A stretch of DNA of 64,000 nucleotides, taken from Panagrolaimus kolymaensis (taxonomy: Eukaryota > Nematoda > Chromadorea > Rhabditida > Panagrolaimidae). A program made the translations under genes and the position numbers. Below, one piece after another: positions 13,948 through 25,950 of this stretch (position 1 is the first letter of the stretch; every line of letters begins with the position of its first letter). The notes under the pieces were generated by a model. That model worked only from the letters and a program-made list of their open reading frames with translations. It made no database searches and was not told where the DNA came from. The stretch covers positions 1,116,001 to 1,180,000 of the forward strand of contig JAJQJQ010000022.1 of the NCBI GenBank assembly GCA_028622995.1, given 5' to 3'.

Positions 13948-15008
13948 CTAAAATAATAGCGCGATTAGCAACGAAATCAAAACATTTAAAAAAGCGCGAA
14001 CACGTTTATGAAGAAAAAAATTAAGAATTTTTGTATTACATTTAAATCTTGAAGAATTCAAAGATTATTAAAAGTTAACCAAAAAAGGTTGTTTATTTTT
14101 TCGACAAATCATTATGGAAAAAAGTAAAGGCTAAAATTAAACATGCATACTTTATTTTTTAGAAATAAATAATGATACAAAAAACCTTTTTACATTGTTG
14201 ACAAATTTTTTGATATGTATGTTGCTACCGTAAAAAGAAAGGAATCGCGTCAAGAACAATCGACGTAAGAAGATCTGTTTAAAAATTTACGTACGCTTCA
14301 AAACTTTTTTTCCATAAATAATATTGAATGATTTCATTTATTTTATTAATTTTTTGGTATTTTGAGTGAATAGTGTTTCATAAAAATTCAAATGTTCTCA
14401 TCATTATAGGTATTTTGATAAGTAAAATCAATGTTTTGGATTTAATGATTTTGTTGGACATTATTTTATTTGTTTGAAATCATGACCATGTTTTTTTGCT
14501 TTACCTTGTTTGCAATTTTATTTTATTTTATTTTCTTCACATTGTTTACTTATTTATACCACACAAATAAACACTTTTTTTTTCTCACTCTCTTCATATT
14601 TTTTTTTTCGAAAGCATTAGCAATACGTAAAAGTTTTTTATGGACAATGTTTCATAAAATTTTGATTTAAAAAAATACTAAAGTGTACGGTAATTCGCTA
14701 AATTTGAAGAAAAAAAGCTGTCTTCCGCTAATCAACAACTAATATGTCACAGTAATTAACTTTAGCCTTTATTACTGAATCAAACCGGTTAAGATTTGTG
14801 AAACAACTGAACAAATAGAAGATGGCAACAAGAAAAAAATGGAAGGTCACAAACGGGGTAAACTTTTAAAAGAAAGAAGATAAATAAGTAAAACAAAACT
14901 TTACAAACAACTTTATTAAATTACATTTTTTACACAAAAAAATATCAATGACAAAAAAAGCACAAATTCAAAAAAAGCAAGCTTTCTCGAAACATCAGCA
15001 AAAGATAA
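13948..15008. other. intergenic region 5' of the RdRP gene, holding repeat copy 2
   Basis: Spacer between the RdRP start and the 3' end of the coiled-coil gene. The only structured part is the repeat at 14557-14890. The rest is AT-rich, with A and T runs and no convincing ORF. Confidence 0.4.
14557..14890. repeat. direct repeat flanking the RdRP gene, copy 2 (uninterrupted)
   Basis: Matches 7581-7808 plus 8166-8250 in the same orientation, without the 357-base segment found in copy 1. It lies about 600 bases upstream of the RdRP start, so it may include promoter sequence. Confidence 0.8.
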
Positions 15009-16103
15009 TCATGTTAAAGCAATTTGATCAAGTGTATAAGAGATGGCCAACAATTCACGTTCAAATTCATTGATGTCATTCTGCAAAAGAAAAAATAAAG
15101 ATAAAAAAAAATACATAGGAAGGAAATGTAAGACAATAAAAAGGTAGCAGCAGCAATAAAAAGAAAGAAGAAAAAGAGAAATACCTTAATTTCATTAACA
15201 AGCATTTTCTTTTCATCTACAACACGTTCCCATGATTGCTTATTTTCGATCATTTCTTTAGTTCGAGCACGATTGAAAGCAGCACGCTTTTCCCATTCAC
15301 AACATTCACGACGTAATTCATGGATTTCATATTCAAATGATGCAAAATCATCCTAAAAAAACAGCAAATAAAGACATGAAGGAAGTCAGTGAAACAGTTG
15401 AAAAGAGTCAGTTTTTAGATTAAACAAAGTTCCAAGCGTTTGATAGTTTTTGAAGGTAATTATCATTGACCTTGTATTACATCTTCGAAAAATTACATAC
15501 CTTCATTTGGTCACAAAGTTGATTTCCTGTTGTTTCATAATGAGCTTTACGTTCATGAAATCGTGCAATCCATTCACGAGCATATTCAACTTGTTTTGTA
15601 ACTGAAGCAGTAAGGATAGCATTTTCGGCAGTTTTAGCTGAATGAGAATTGAGAGCTTTCTAAAAAAAATCATTTGCTTCTTTTATTGCATCAAAAACTT
15701 AGATCAAAAGACAAATAGATAATCACATACCTTTCCTAAATCACTTTCCCAAACAGCAAGCCACTTTTCACTATTTTGCAATAAAGAATTAGGCCAATTT
15801 AATGCATCATCCAAAGCTTGCTTTGTTTCTTTATTTGAAATTGCTATCTAAAACAAAGAAAAATGATCACCATACTAAGCATCTAAAATATCAAAACCTT
15901 ACCTCATGAACCAATGCAGAAAGTTTACGATTTGCTTTTGCTTCTTCTTTAGTTTCGGCTTCAATTTCATCCAATTCTGTTTCAATTTCTTGAATTCGTC
16001 GTTTTAATGTTACAGGATCCAATTCAAGTTCTTTTTCAATAGTAAATGATTCTTCAAATGATGAATGTTCGGTAACAGAAGTTGAAACAACTCGAGGACG
16101 CAT
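15009..16103 (-). CDS. unrecognised coiled-coil protein, 238 residues
   Basis: Five exons (16103-15903, 15847-15731, 15659-15501, 15352-15185, 15080-15009), all phase 0, give 238 residues. The protein is highly charged and helical. Residues about 25-67 (LELDPVTLKRRIQEIETELD...) and about 160-225 (FEYEIHELRRECCEWEKRAA... to DINEFERELLAISYTL) look like coiled coil. The middle has Trp-containing segments (LNWPNSLLQNSEKWLAVW, YAREWIARFHERKAHYE). No signal peptide, membrane span or catalytic motif is seen. It could be a structural or scaffold subunit. I do not recognise the family. The all-phase-0 exon structure and clean splice sites make the gene itself secure. Confidence 0.85.
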
Positions 16104-16882
16104 AATTTTGTGTTGAGTTTGATGATGAAAATGATTTTTGCAAAAACAAAAGTTGCAAAAAAACTGAATGAAAGAAAAAATGCAACATTTTGCATTTCGG
16201 TTGAAATTTTTTTCAAAATTTGCATGTTTTCGTGGGAAAAGAACGTTTCATGGGATCTCAAAAAATGAACTTTGTGTGGTGGATCAATTTTGTCCAACGT
16301 ATTTTGAAATCAAATTTTGACGAGGAATATCATCGATAAATAAATATTAATAAATTTTAGGAAACTAAATTCATATTTTTAACTCTAAAAATATTAAACA
16401 CAAATACATATTTTATTCTTCGCATCATATTAAAGTTTTGACCGAGAGAGAATCTATAATAATAATAAAAAATTGAAAGCTGAATGTCGTAAAAATTATT
16501 GGGTGGCTGATAAGGAATTAATCAACTTGATTAATAACCAAATAAACTTTATAATATAACTTCCGACGTTGGAAGCAACAACAAATAAATAAAAATTCAG
16601 AAAAAGTTCAGACAATTGAACGAACGAACAAAAAAAAGTGAAGGCAATCAAAATGATTTTAGGCTGCAAGCTTCTGGAAGCTTTGCCTTGTTCGACCATC
16701 GAACGCCACTGGACTTCCTCTATCATGTTCAAAAAATGCATGTTTGAGAAAAAAACAAAGTTTTGAAATTTCAAGGCTTTATTTATGTAAACATAAAAAA
16801 ATGGTAATCATGAAATAAATCAGGGCAGAAATATAACTTTTTTTTTTAAATATGAAAGAAATTATATTAAATTCCAAAGTGT
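16104..16882. other. intergenic between SCYL1 and the coiled-coil gene
   Basis: About 780 bases. On the minus strand near 16725-16660, a short coding-like run (RGSPVAFDGRTRQSFQKLAA, then TAA) follows a TGATAG acceptor-like site. It might be an alternative last exon or a gene remnant. Nothing else is recognisable. Confidence 0.3.
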
Positions 16883-19780
16883 TTAATCGCCTTTTCCACC
16901 GCCACCTCCAAGCTTGAGAGCACCTAAACCTTTTTGAGCTTTTTTAGCAGCTAATTCTTTTTTACGTTGTTCATTTTTTGCTGCAAGTTCAGCTCGACGA
17001 TCACGAGTTTGAGATGCTGGGGTTTGTTTTTCTAAAAAAATCTTGTTTCATAAAAAAATATACAGTTGCAGGCTTTTTTTTTTACCTTCACCACAGCCAC
17101 CACTACTACTGCCGCCGCCTGTATTACCACCACTGCTGTTGCTACCAAAGTCATTGGTAGCCACATCAAAATCAGCATCACCCCATCCGCTATTTGCAAT
17201 TTGTTCAACTTTGGATGCAGTTGGACGGGAAGGAGTGGAACCACGTGAATCATTTGGTGATGGATTATTAATTCCAAGCATTGCATCCAAATCATCTTCC
17301 ATTGCGCCTAAAAAACTTTTTATTTTTACCATTTCAATAAAAAAAAGTAAAAATATTAACTTTTATTTGTTCCTGATTTAAGTTTCAAAGTTCCTCCAAC
17401 ACTTTTAGTTTTATTTCCACCTCCAAAAGTCATTGGTTTTTTAGTTGGCATTGTTGCTTGTGATGTGGGAGCTTTAGGTGTAGGCTTTTCCCATTCGGTT
17501 GACCAATCATCTGGATCATCTTTTTCTGCTTCAACTGCATCACCCCATCCACTTGGGATTGTTTGCTTTGTTTTTGGTGGAGGAGATTTTTCCATTGATT
17601 TAGCTCGTGTTGTCCACGATTCCGCTCCATTTGATTCCCATGCATCATCTTCTTTTTCTTCTTTTTCCTCGTCATCATCATCGTCCAAATCGCCCCAGCC
17701 ATCATTAACTGCAGATTTATGCGATGATTCGGTTGATTGTGGTCTTTTAGTTTCTTCTGATCTTGAACTTCTTCTTGAATCTGATGGAACTTTTGTTGTT
17801 CCACCTTCAGCAGCCGCAATTGAAGAAACGATTCCTTCACCAGATGGAGTTGTAGATTTATAAAATTTACCCGAAATAGCTTTAATAGCCCAGCCAGCCC
17901 ATTGTGGAACTTTTTCACTACTTAATAATCCACTCTTTCCACCTGCATTTACTTGAGCTTCTAATTCTGGAATAATCGATGGATTTTCTGATGCCTTTTC
18001 TAATTTATCCAAAAATCCTTTCAAAGCTTTAAATCCTTGTTCGCGAACTTGCTTTTCTGGATCAACAGTTAGTAAAGATAAAGCTGGAAGAATTTTAGTT
18101 GCAACTTCGCTCAAAGTATAATATTGTTGTGTTGCACCAAGAGCCAAGACCCCTGACATTCTCGCTGGTGGAAATGGATCCTTTAATGCTCGAGTAAATG
18201 CACTTATTAAAATTTTTTGTCGTTGTGATGGATCAATAAAGCATCCAATTTTTCCCAAACATATAGTTGCATTGGTTCGAATTCCAGCTTGCTCATCTCC
18301 ACCTTGAAGTCGAGCAAGATATTTCATTAAATCCACATTTAAATTATGATAATTTAATTTTTCTGCTAATGTTACCATTGCTTTTATAGTGCTTTCTCGA
18401 ACAGCTGGATTTGTATCAAGGAAGCCAGTAACCAAATTTCTACAAAATTGAAGATTAAAAACTTGTAAAAAAATTTAAAAGAAAAACTAACGCATAAATT
18501 TTTTCATTCAAAACTTGTGGCTTCAAATGTGGAGCAAAATCATCAATTTTTTCTAATAATTTTACTCGGGTTGTTCGATCAGGAGATGAAAAAAGTTTAA
18601 CTAAACATGGAACTATTCGATGTTGATATTCCTCATCATCCAATAAACGACCAAGTTTAAACATGGGTATGAGAATATGAGATCCTGCATCGCCGTATTC
18701 ATAAGTCTAAAAGATTTTCAAAGAAACAGTAAACTATGTTTTAGAGATTCCAGTAAAAATCTTACATGAATCAATTTAGGTAAAATCTTATTCTTTGCAA
18801 TATCATCCGGAAACATATCTAAACTATCTTTAAGTTGCATAAAAAATGCTTGCTTTTCCGTGGGTTCACGTAATTGAAATTCTTCCAAAAATAATAAAGT
18901 ATCAACAAATTTATTTTTCATAAATCCTCCAACCGCTCGACATTCGGTTATTAAATCTGTTGCAGCCATTATTTGTCCTTTGGAATCAAGCTTTTTATAT
19001 AAAGTTTGTAATCGTTTTGGTACACGTCCAACTGCACGTGATTCAGATACATCTTCTTTAAATCCATTAAAAATTTGCCAAATTACTATTGCTAAATCAT
19101 TTAAATCTTTTTTGGGTGATCTTAAAAAATTAAACAATCGTAAAAAGAAAAGGGATATATAAAAATTTGGAAGTTTACTTGAAGCTTTCAGTTTGTTGGA
19201 AGGAACTTAATTTCCAATCTCCACTGGCAGTAACATAAATTGCTTCTCTCATTAATCCCTGGGTTATTTTTACTTCGTTATGCAAAAATTTTAAGCCATT
19301 CTGAAAACATAATAAATCAAAATCGAATAATAAATATTCAAAGCCAATCAAACAACTAACCAAAATTTGCAATAAACCCCATGAAACTACAAGTTCCTTT
19401 TGAGCTGGAGTAAGTTTAGTATCTTCAAAATAAACATTCAATGGTTTACATGGTTCTGTAACCAAATAAAACGTATCACCAAGTTCTATGGAATCATAAA
19501 ATGTTATAATATTTGGATGACGTAGAGTTTTTAATTTTTGCGCTAGAGTTTTGAGTTGACTATTCGATGAACTCCATAAACATGTGGCTTTTTCATTTGG
19601 TTCTGTCTAAATATCAAACTCATTATTAAAAGCAATAAAAGGATTAAAAACAAAACAAACTTTTTTAAAACTATTTCCAAGATAAATTCCTTTATTTTGA
19701 TAAAATGAATCCGATGGAATTTCATAAACAAAATTAGCACGTGGATCACGAGCAAAAAGTGAAGATAACATTCCTGCCAT
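16883..19780 (-). CDS. SCYL1: SCYL1-type N-terminal-kinase-like protein
   Basis: SCY1-like pseudokinase that acts in COPI-dependent Golgi-to-ER traffic. Eight exons (19780-19661, 19606-19361, 19300-19179, 19120-18766, 18706-18492, 18439-17361, 17307-17086, 17031-16883) give about 835 residues. It opens MAGMLSSLFARDPRANFVYE, as SCYL1 does. A degenerate kinase domain (LRHPNIITFYDSIE, VTEPCKPL, GDWKLSSFQQ instead of DFG) runs to about residue 250. A HEAT-repeat region follows, with GFLDTNPAVRE, CLGKIG and LTVDPEKQVREQGFKALKGF. The tail is acidic and low-complexity with repeated GWGD motifs, ending in a Lys/Arg-rich helix and LGGGGGKGD. The C-terminal dilysine-type COPI signal (RKLD in vertebrates) is not present. 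It shares a roughly 1-kb divergent upstream region with the DEAD-box gene. Part of exon 6 is duplicated at 27630-27855. Confidence 0.94.
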
Positions 19781-20813
19781 GATTGTTATTAAAAAATAAA
19801 AATAATTAGAGGAGATAAGTAAATAGAAAAGGATAAAGAATTGATTTATAATAAAGATGTTTATGCTCCAAAAAAATAGTTATTCTTAAAATATGAGTTA
19901 TAAATGAGCTGGATTGGCAGAGAGAAACATTTTGTCAAATTCAGGTCATGGTTATATTTATGATATTTTCTCCAAATAAATATATGTAAGTAAGTCAAAA
20001 TTAAAGATAAAAATTCTAAAACTGGAGATTGCAATTTATAAATAAAAGCGATTTTGTAAAGCACACAAAATTCGAACACATTTTTTAATAAATCGCCATT
20101 AATCTTTTTTCTAAGATACATATATATTTCTTTGTTGGAAATCCATATCGTTTTCATAATTCTAAATTTCATTAATAAAAATTAACATTATTATTATTGG
20201 TCGATAATATATTTCTGAACAACAACAAAAAAACAAAAATCTTGAAGCATCAAATTGCTTAAAAATTTTTGGATTTCATTGGTCCTTTGTTTTTGATTTC
20301 ATAGTTAATAAAACTTTAGTAAAAATATTTATTTTTATGAACTTTTGGTATACAGAAATTACAACAAAAATTATGTAAATCGATCATCAACAAAAAAAAA
20401 CAATGTTTTCCATCGCGCTTTTAAAAAGCGTTCAATTCTTACAACGCTTTTGTTTATTTACCGTAAAAAAAACGCTTGACAAAGTATTCTTCATTCAATC
20501 CTAAAAAATTTTCGGTTGATGAAAGTTGGAAAAATTTTATTTTCGTCATTCTTGTTTCCTTCAATTTGGTTAAAGAGTACGCTTCCATATTATTCTGAGT
20601 ATATTTAGTAAAAGTTTTTGCCCAATTTTTGGTAGTATCTAGGATGATAATATACATAATTTTATGTTATCTTAGCATCCTTATTTTTTGACTTTATATT
20701 TAGTTTGTTTCTCGTGATTCGTGTTGTCTTGTTTGATTTTATTTATCGCATTCCAATATTTTATTTATGTTTTTCAGTTGATCTGTTAACGTTAAATCAT
20801 TGATCCAACAACA
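19781..20813. promoter_or_regulatory. divergent upstream region of SCYL1 and the DEAD-box gene
   Basis: About 1 kb separates the two start codons, which point away from each other, so both promoters should lie here. The sequence is AT-rich with no convincing ORF. A TTTTTCAG site ending at 20777 precedes the DEAD-box ATG by 36 bases and is a candidate spliced-leader or leader-intron acceptor. Confidence 0.45.
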
Positions 20814-23250
20814 ATGCAAAAGCGAATTCGTGGTATGTTTCGTTTTTTTGGCTACTGATGGATTGTTCTTCATTTTTCTCAACAACTTTTACATTGGTAA
20901 ACTAATTTGGTTTTTTCTTTCAGGCACTATCGCTCCACGACGTGGCGGATATTCAAGTAGCTCTGGTGGAAATGGTGTTCCTGTTGGAAATCCTTTCAAT
21001 CCTGGTAAGTTTTTTTATTTTTATTTAAGATCTCTAAGTATGAAAGTTTTAGTGAACACCTGTGAAATTGGCTCAGCTCAAATGAACAACGTCCGAGAAA
21101 ATGGCTCTGCTCAGATGAACGACGAAAGAAATCAAAATGGATTCAAGCCCAAAGCGTATTCAGCTCCAGTTGCTCCAATGAAGAATGAAAGAAATCAAAA
21201 TGAATTCAAGCCCAAAGCGTTTTCAACTTCTGTTGATAAGCCTTTTTATGGAAAAGCTGCTCATACAAAAGTTCGCGTTTGTCCTGAAGATAAAGAAATT
21301 TTTGGTGAAGGTAAGTTGCATTTCGATTTTAAAAAAGCTGTAATTACCATTCACAATTTACAGAACTTGAAAAGAAATTCGCTGAACTTGAACTTCCTCG
21401 CAATCGTGCAGCAGCAGGCTTTGTTCCATCTAAAAGAGATGTCGAAGAAATTTTCCATGAAGATGAACAACATGCTGCTCAATATGCCGAAGTTATTGAA
21501 AATGACGACGAAATCTTTGTCGATGGACTCCCGGGTGAATTCAGTAGAATTGAGTAAGTTTTAGATAAAATGGCATTTCTTGGATAATATGTATTTATGT
21601 TTTAGAAATTGGAATGACGCTGGATTCGATGAAACACTTTTGAAGAACATTAAGCGTGCTGGATATATCAAACCTCGTCGAATCCAACAATCTGCAATTC
21701 CACTTATTTTGGACGGTTTTGATATGAAAGCCACCGCTGAAACAGGAACAGGAAAAACTGCAGTATGTTTTTTTAAGCTCTTACTTTTCCTTTTTATATG
21801 TGAATTTTTAGGCGTTTTTGATTCCTATCATATCTGAATGTATTGATGAGGGAAAGAAAGGAACTTTTAAAGCAGAATTACGATCTCCATTTGCTGTCAT
21901 TTTGGCTCCAACTCGTGAACTTGCTATTCAAACTTATGAACAAGCTTCTAAGCTTGCTACTGGTATGTTTTTAATTCTCTCAATATATTAATACAATTCT
22001 TATTTTTTTAGGAACAGGAGTCACTGTTGCTCGTGCTTATGGAGAATACCCTGTACAACAAAACCTTCAAGATCTAGCTATTGGCTGCGATATTCTTTGT
22101 GCTACTCCAGGACGTTTCAAGCACTTCTGTGAAAATGGATCAATCAATGTCGGCTCAATCAAATTCCTTGTTTTTGATGAAGGTGATGAATTATTGGAAA
22201 ATGCTGCAATTGTTCTTCTTGATCCTGTTTTGAAGTCATTGAAGGTAAGTTTGTAATTTCTTATAAAACGTTTTAACCATTCATTTTTGTATTTTTCAGG
22301 ATCATCAAACACTTTTCTTCTCCGCCACATTTGAACCCAAAGTCCTCGCAATGGCTGACAAATATATGAAAGAAAGTGTCCATCTTTATACTGGTAAGAA
22401 TGGTCTCAATAAGAATTGTGTCCAAGAATTTCGGCTTGTTGATGCTAAAAATAAATTCACGGCTCTTCTTGATTACTTTGGTTAGTTAATATTTATTTCA
22501 TTTCTCTAAACAGTTCTTTGTTTTTAGGTGCTAATGGTGGCAACAAGCGCGCATTCGTATTCTGCAAATACAAGGACATGTGTGAAAAACTTTCTATCGC
22601 TTTAACATTCAAAGGAATTCCTGCTTTGCCTCTCAGTGGTATTCGTGCTCAGGACTTACGGGAAAAGGCTCTCATGGAATTGCGAAATAATCAAGTATCG
22701 GTTCTTGTTGTCACAGACGTTTGGTTGGTTGAAATGCTTTTTGATTTTGTTCATCTTTTTATGAATCATTTTTAGCTCTCGTGGACTGGACATGAAAGAT
22801 CTCGACCTTGTTTTCAATTTTGATATGCCATCTGATTTGGAAACTTACATTCATCGTGCTGGTAGAACTGGACGACTTCGTCGAGGAAAATGCCTTTCCT
22901 TTGTTTCAAGTTCCACCGATCGGGCCCTCTGTATCAAACTCAAAGAAGTAAGTTTTATTTTTTTGTTTTGCATTTCTCGTATCTTATGTGATAAATTTCA
23001 GTCTCTTAAACTATCGGGTCAGCTTATCCCTCCAACACTTGAATCTCTTCCCGAAGATGCTTATGCTGCTGAAACTTATAATATTCCTGATGCTTTCAAA
23101 AGAAATGGCACGCTTTACGATGATTCAGAAGATGAAACTCCACCTGTAAAACCTCTTGATGGAAATCGAGCAATTAAAGGAAAGCCAAAGGGAGATGCTC
23201 TTTCAAATGGTACCAAAGCCAAAGCTGATAATGAAGATGATGGCTGGTAA
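20814..23250 (+). CDS. Vasa-like DEAD-box RNA helicase with DEGD motif II
   Basis: Eleven exons (20814-20832, 20924-21004, 21053-21310, 21364-21553, 21606-21762, 21812-21962, 22012-22244, 22300-22480, 22528-22723, 22776-22947, 23002-23250) join in phase. The N-terminus is Gly/Ser-rich (APRRGGYSSSSGGNG) with two copies of an ERNQNxFKPKA unit. Core motifs in order: Q motif (IKPRRIQQSAIP), AETGTGKT, APTRELA, TPGR, DEGD in place of DEAD, FSATF, VTDVCSRGLDM and HRAGRTGR. The protein ends in an acidic run plus Trp (NEDDGW), as Vasa-group proteins do. Such proteins unwind short RNA duplexes and organise germ granules. The Ala-to-Gly change in motif II is unusual, but the catalytic Asp-Glu pair is kept. 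It could be a GLH, VBH, MUT-14 or RDE-12 relative; I cannot assign which. Confidence 0.92.
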
Positions 23251-23982
23251 TTTTATTAATTTTGTTTTGTAACATTTTTTTGTTTTGTATTGTTTTTTGT
23301 TTGCCATGTTTTTGTTAATAAAACAAACTGTTTGTTATAACTTTGTATTCTAATTTTACTAAGTTGATTCTATTATTATATAATATTGTCAAAGAGATAA
23401 GGTGGTAAAAAGAGAGAGAAATGCATGAGCGAGTGGTATTCAATCAACTAAATCATTCTTTTTGAGGGAAATGGAAGCCTTTTGATATGTTGCTATAGAG
23501 GCCAATAGGAAAAATGCGTTTAATACTGGTTTTCACAATTAAATTACGATTAACTTTGCTTTGAATTTTTTAACCATTGCTTTTTCTCTTTCAAAAAAAT
23601 AGTCCAAGATTTTCTAAAAAGGGTATTTTCATAAACAAAAAACTGCTTTATGTCATTTTTTTCCAATACTCCAACTCGATGTTCGTGAAAAATCATTATT
23701 AGATAGTTTTTTACGTCAATTTCTTTATTGAAAAGGTTTTTATCCAAATGACCATTACTGCAACCATCAAACTCACTCAAAGCAACCCATTAGTGCTTTT
23801 TAGAAGTGCAAAGTTCGCGAGCAAATGCTTCAATGTGGCTAATCATTATGTATTACACCATGATAATAAGTTTGTTGAAAATCGAAAGAAAAGCTACAAA
23901 TCTTTATTAATACAATATTACAAAACAAACTAATGAAATAGCTATCACATACATATCAAAAATAAAACTATTGTAAAAATTT
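23251..23982. other. convergent 3' region of the DEAD-box gene and thiolase 1
   Basis: AT-rich spacer with a polyadenylation signal AATAAA near 23316 for the DEAD-box gene. A minus-strand frame at 23550-23780 is open but lacks an ATG and a family. I see nothing else. The last roughly 30 bases belong to the thiolase 3' UTR patch shared with 28440-28475. Confidence 0.4.
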
Positions 23983-25425
23983 TCACATTTTTTGAATTAT
24001 TACGCCACTCGCTCCTCCTCCGCCATTACAAAGAGTAGCAAGACCATATTCACCAGATTTGAGAACATGAACAAGATGAGCAACGATGCGAGCACCAGAC
24101 ATTCTAAAAAAAGTTAACAAAAATGATCAATTCATAGTTTGCTTTATTAAACATACCCAATAGGATGTCCAAGACTCACAGCGCCACCATGTGGATTAAC
24201 TTTAGCAGGATCAAGATTGAATTTTCGAATAGCAGCTATAGGAACAAGTGAGAAGGCTTCATTGAATTCAAAATGTGCAATATCATCTTGTTTAAGACCC
24301 GCTTGTTTGAGAAGTTTAGGAACTAAAAGTGTTGGTGCAATAGAAAAATCAATTGGATGTGTAGCAGCATCGCCATAAGTGATGATTCGAGCAAGAGGTT
24401 TTACACCAAGTTCTTTAGCTTTTTCTGTTGTTGAAATTAATACAGCACAAGCACCATCATTTAGAGAAGAAGCATTTCCAGCAGTCACCGTCCCATTATC
24501 TGAAAAGATAAACATATGAGTTAAGGTAAGATGAGAAAAATCAAACTAACCTTTGACGAAAGCAGGTTTGAGTGAACCAAACTTTTCTCTATTAACACGA
24601 GTAAATTCTTCATCTGTATCAACAACAGTAACACCTTTACGAGATTTAACTTGAACAGAAACAACTTCGGGTCCAATACTTCCATCCTAAAAAGTTGAAT
24701 GTAAAGCAAAGAAATCATAAGCATAATAAATTCTTCTTACCTTCCATGCTTTTGCAGCTTTTTCATAACTATCCAATGCATATTTATCTTGATCTTCTCT
24801 TGTTATATTTAATTCTTTTGCAGTTTTTTCAGCGCATACACCCATATGAATATGATCATAAGCATCAGTTAATCCATCATTAACAATACCATCAATAACT
24901 TTGAATCCACCATATGCTGTTTCACCTCTTGGAATATAAAATGGTACATTTGACATTGATTCCATTCCACCACCAATTGTTACTTGCTGATGATTTAATT
25001 GACATTGTTGAGCTGCAAGCATAATAGCTTTGAGTCCACTAGAGCATACTTTATTTACAGTTGTTACAGCTACACCAATATCGAGTCCAGCTTTTAGGGA
25101 TGCTTGACGAGCAGGGGCTTGTCCAACATTAGCTTGCTAAAATGAATAATTTATAGTTATTTCAAAAGTGATAAAGAAGAAAAATACTTACACAAACTTG
25201 TCCAAAGAATACTTCTTGCACAGCTGAAGCAGGAACATTAGCTTTTTCAAGTGCAGCTTTGATTGCGATAGTACCAAGTTCAGGTGCTTTTAATGATGCC
25301 AATGATGAACGAAATGAACCAATGGGTGTTCGAACAGCTGAAAGGATTACAGCTTCTTTAATTTCAGCTAAACGTCGTGCAGATGTTGATAGTTGTCGAC
25401 GAGCAAGTAAGGATGTTCGGTTCAT
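23983..25425 (-). CDS. kat-1: acetyl-CoA acetyltransferase, mitochondrial type (thiolase 1)
   Basis: Converts two acetyl-CoA to acetoacetyl-CoA and back, and cleaves 2-methylacetoacetyl-CoA in isoleucine breakdown. Five exons (25425-25192, 25136-24741, 24686-24551, 24499-24157, 24103-23983) give 409 residues, the normal length. The N-terminus [20 protein letters not shown] is a typical arginine/serine mitochondrial presequence. Catalytic features are present: the acylated Cys in [10 protein letters not shown] (about residue 110), HF-FNEAF, the [16 protein letters not shown] loop with its His, and the second Cys in [11 protein letters not shown]. It is transcribed away from the PRA1 gene. The last roughly 60 bases around the stop are almost identical to thiolase 2 although the rest differs. 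Confidence 0.96.
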
Positions 25426-25950
25426 CGTTGGTAATTTTTTTGTTCCAAGCTAGCTGTGGAGATTCAATTTATGAAACTAAAAAAATATTGAAAATTTGAA
25501 TATTTTTACAAGCTTCAAAGCTTCTCAAAAGCTCATTCTCGCAAAATATTTGGCTCTCGCAAACACGCGCGCAAGTAAAAAAAAAACGCGAGAGAGAGAG
25601 AGACGGAAAAAATGTGAATCATTTTTGAAAGCAAAGAAAAAAGTTAGTTTGCTTGCTTTGTTTTGTTGTTGCTCGTTTTGAAACTTTGCTTATTTTTTCA
25701 AGCATCATTTTTAGTTGGAATTTATTTTCAAAACGTTTTATAACCTCATCTTACACTTATTATTATTCCTTTCTAACAAAAACTAATTTCTCGCTTTCAC
25801 CTTAAATATGTGTTTTTCAAATATCTCTCCTTCGCGTTTTCCATAAAAGTGATTACCAAAAACTTTTTCTTCGTGTTTCTTTCTCATTTTCCTTTATTCA
25901 TGTACAAATTAATGATATCCTTTCCGTTTTAGCTAACAGATATTCAAATC
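25426..25950. promoter_or_regulatory. divergent upstream region of thiolase 1 and the PRA1 gene
   Basis: About 525 bases between two outward-pointing start codons. A purine GAGAGAGAGAGAGA run and CGCGCG near 25565-25600 stand out in otherwise AT-rich DNA and may be core-promoter sequence. A CGTTTTAG site ending at 25932 lies 18 bases before the PRA1 ATG and is a candidate spliced-leader acceptor. Confidence 0.45.

Noticed and set aside
17043..17918. Several long open frames on both strands over the SCYL1 tail
   Set aside because: Shadows of the low-complexity SCYL1 C-terminal coding exons; only the SCYL1 frame has matching splice phases.
23550..23780. Minus-strand 76-codon frame between the DEAD-box gene and thiolase 1
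   Set aside because: No ATG, no matching splice partner, lies in convergent 3' UTR space.
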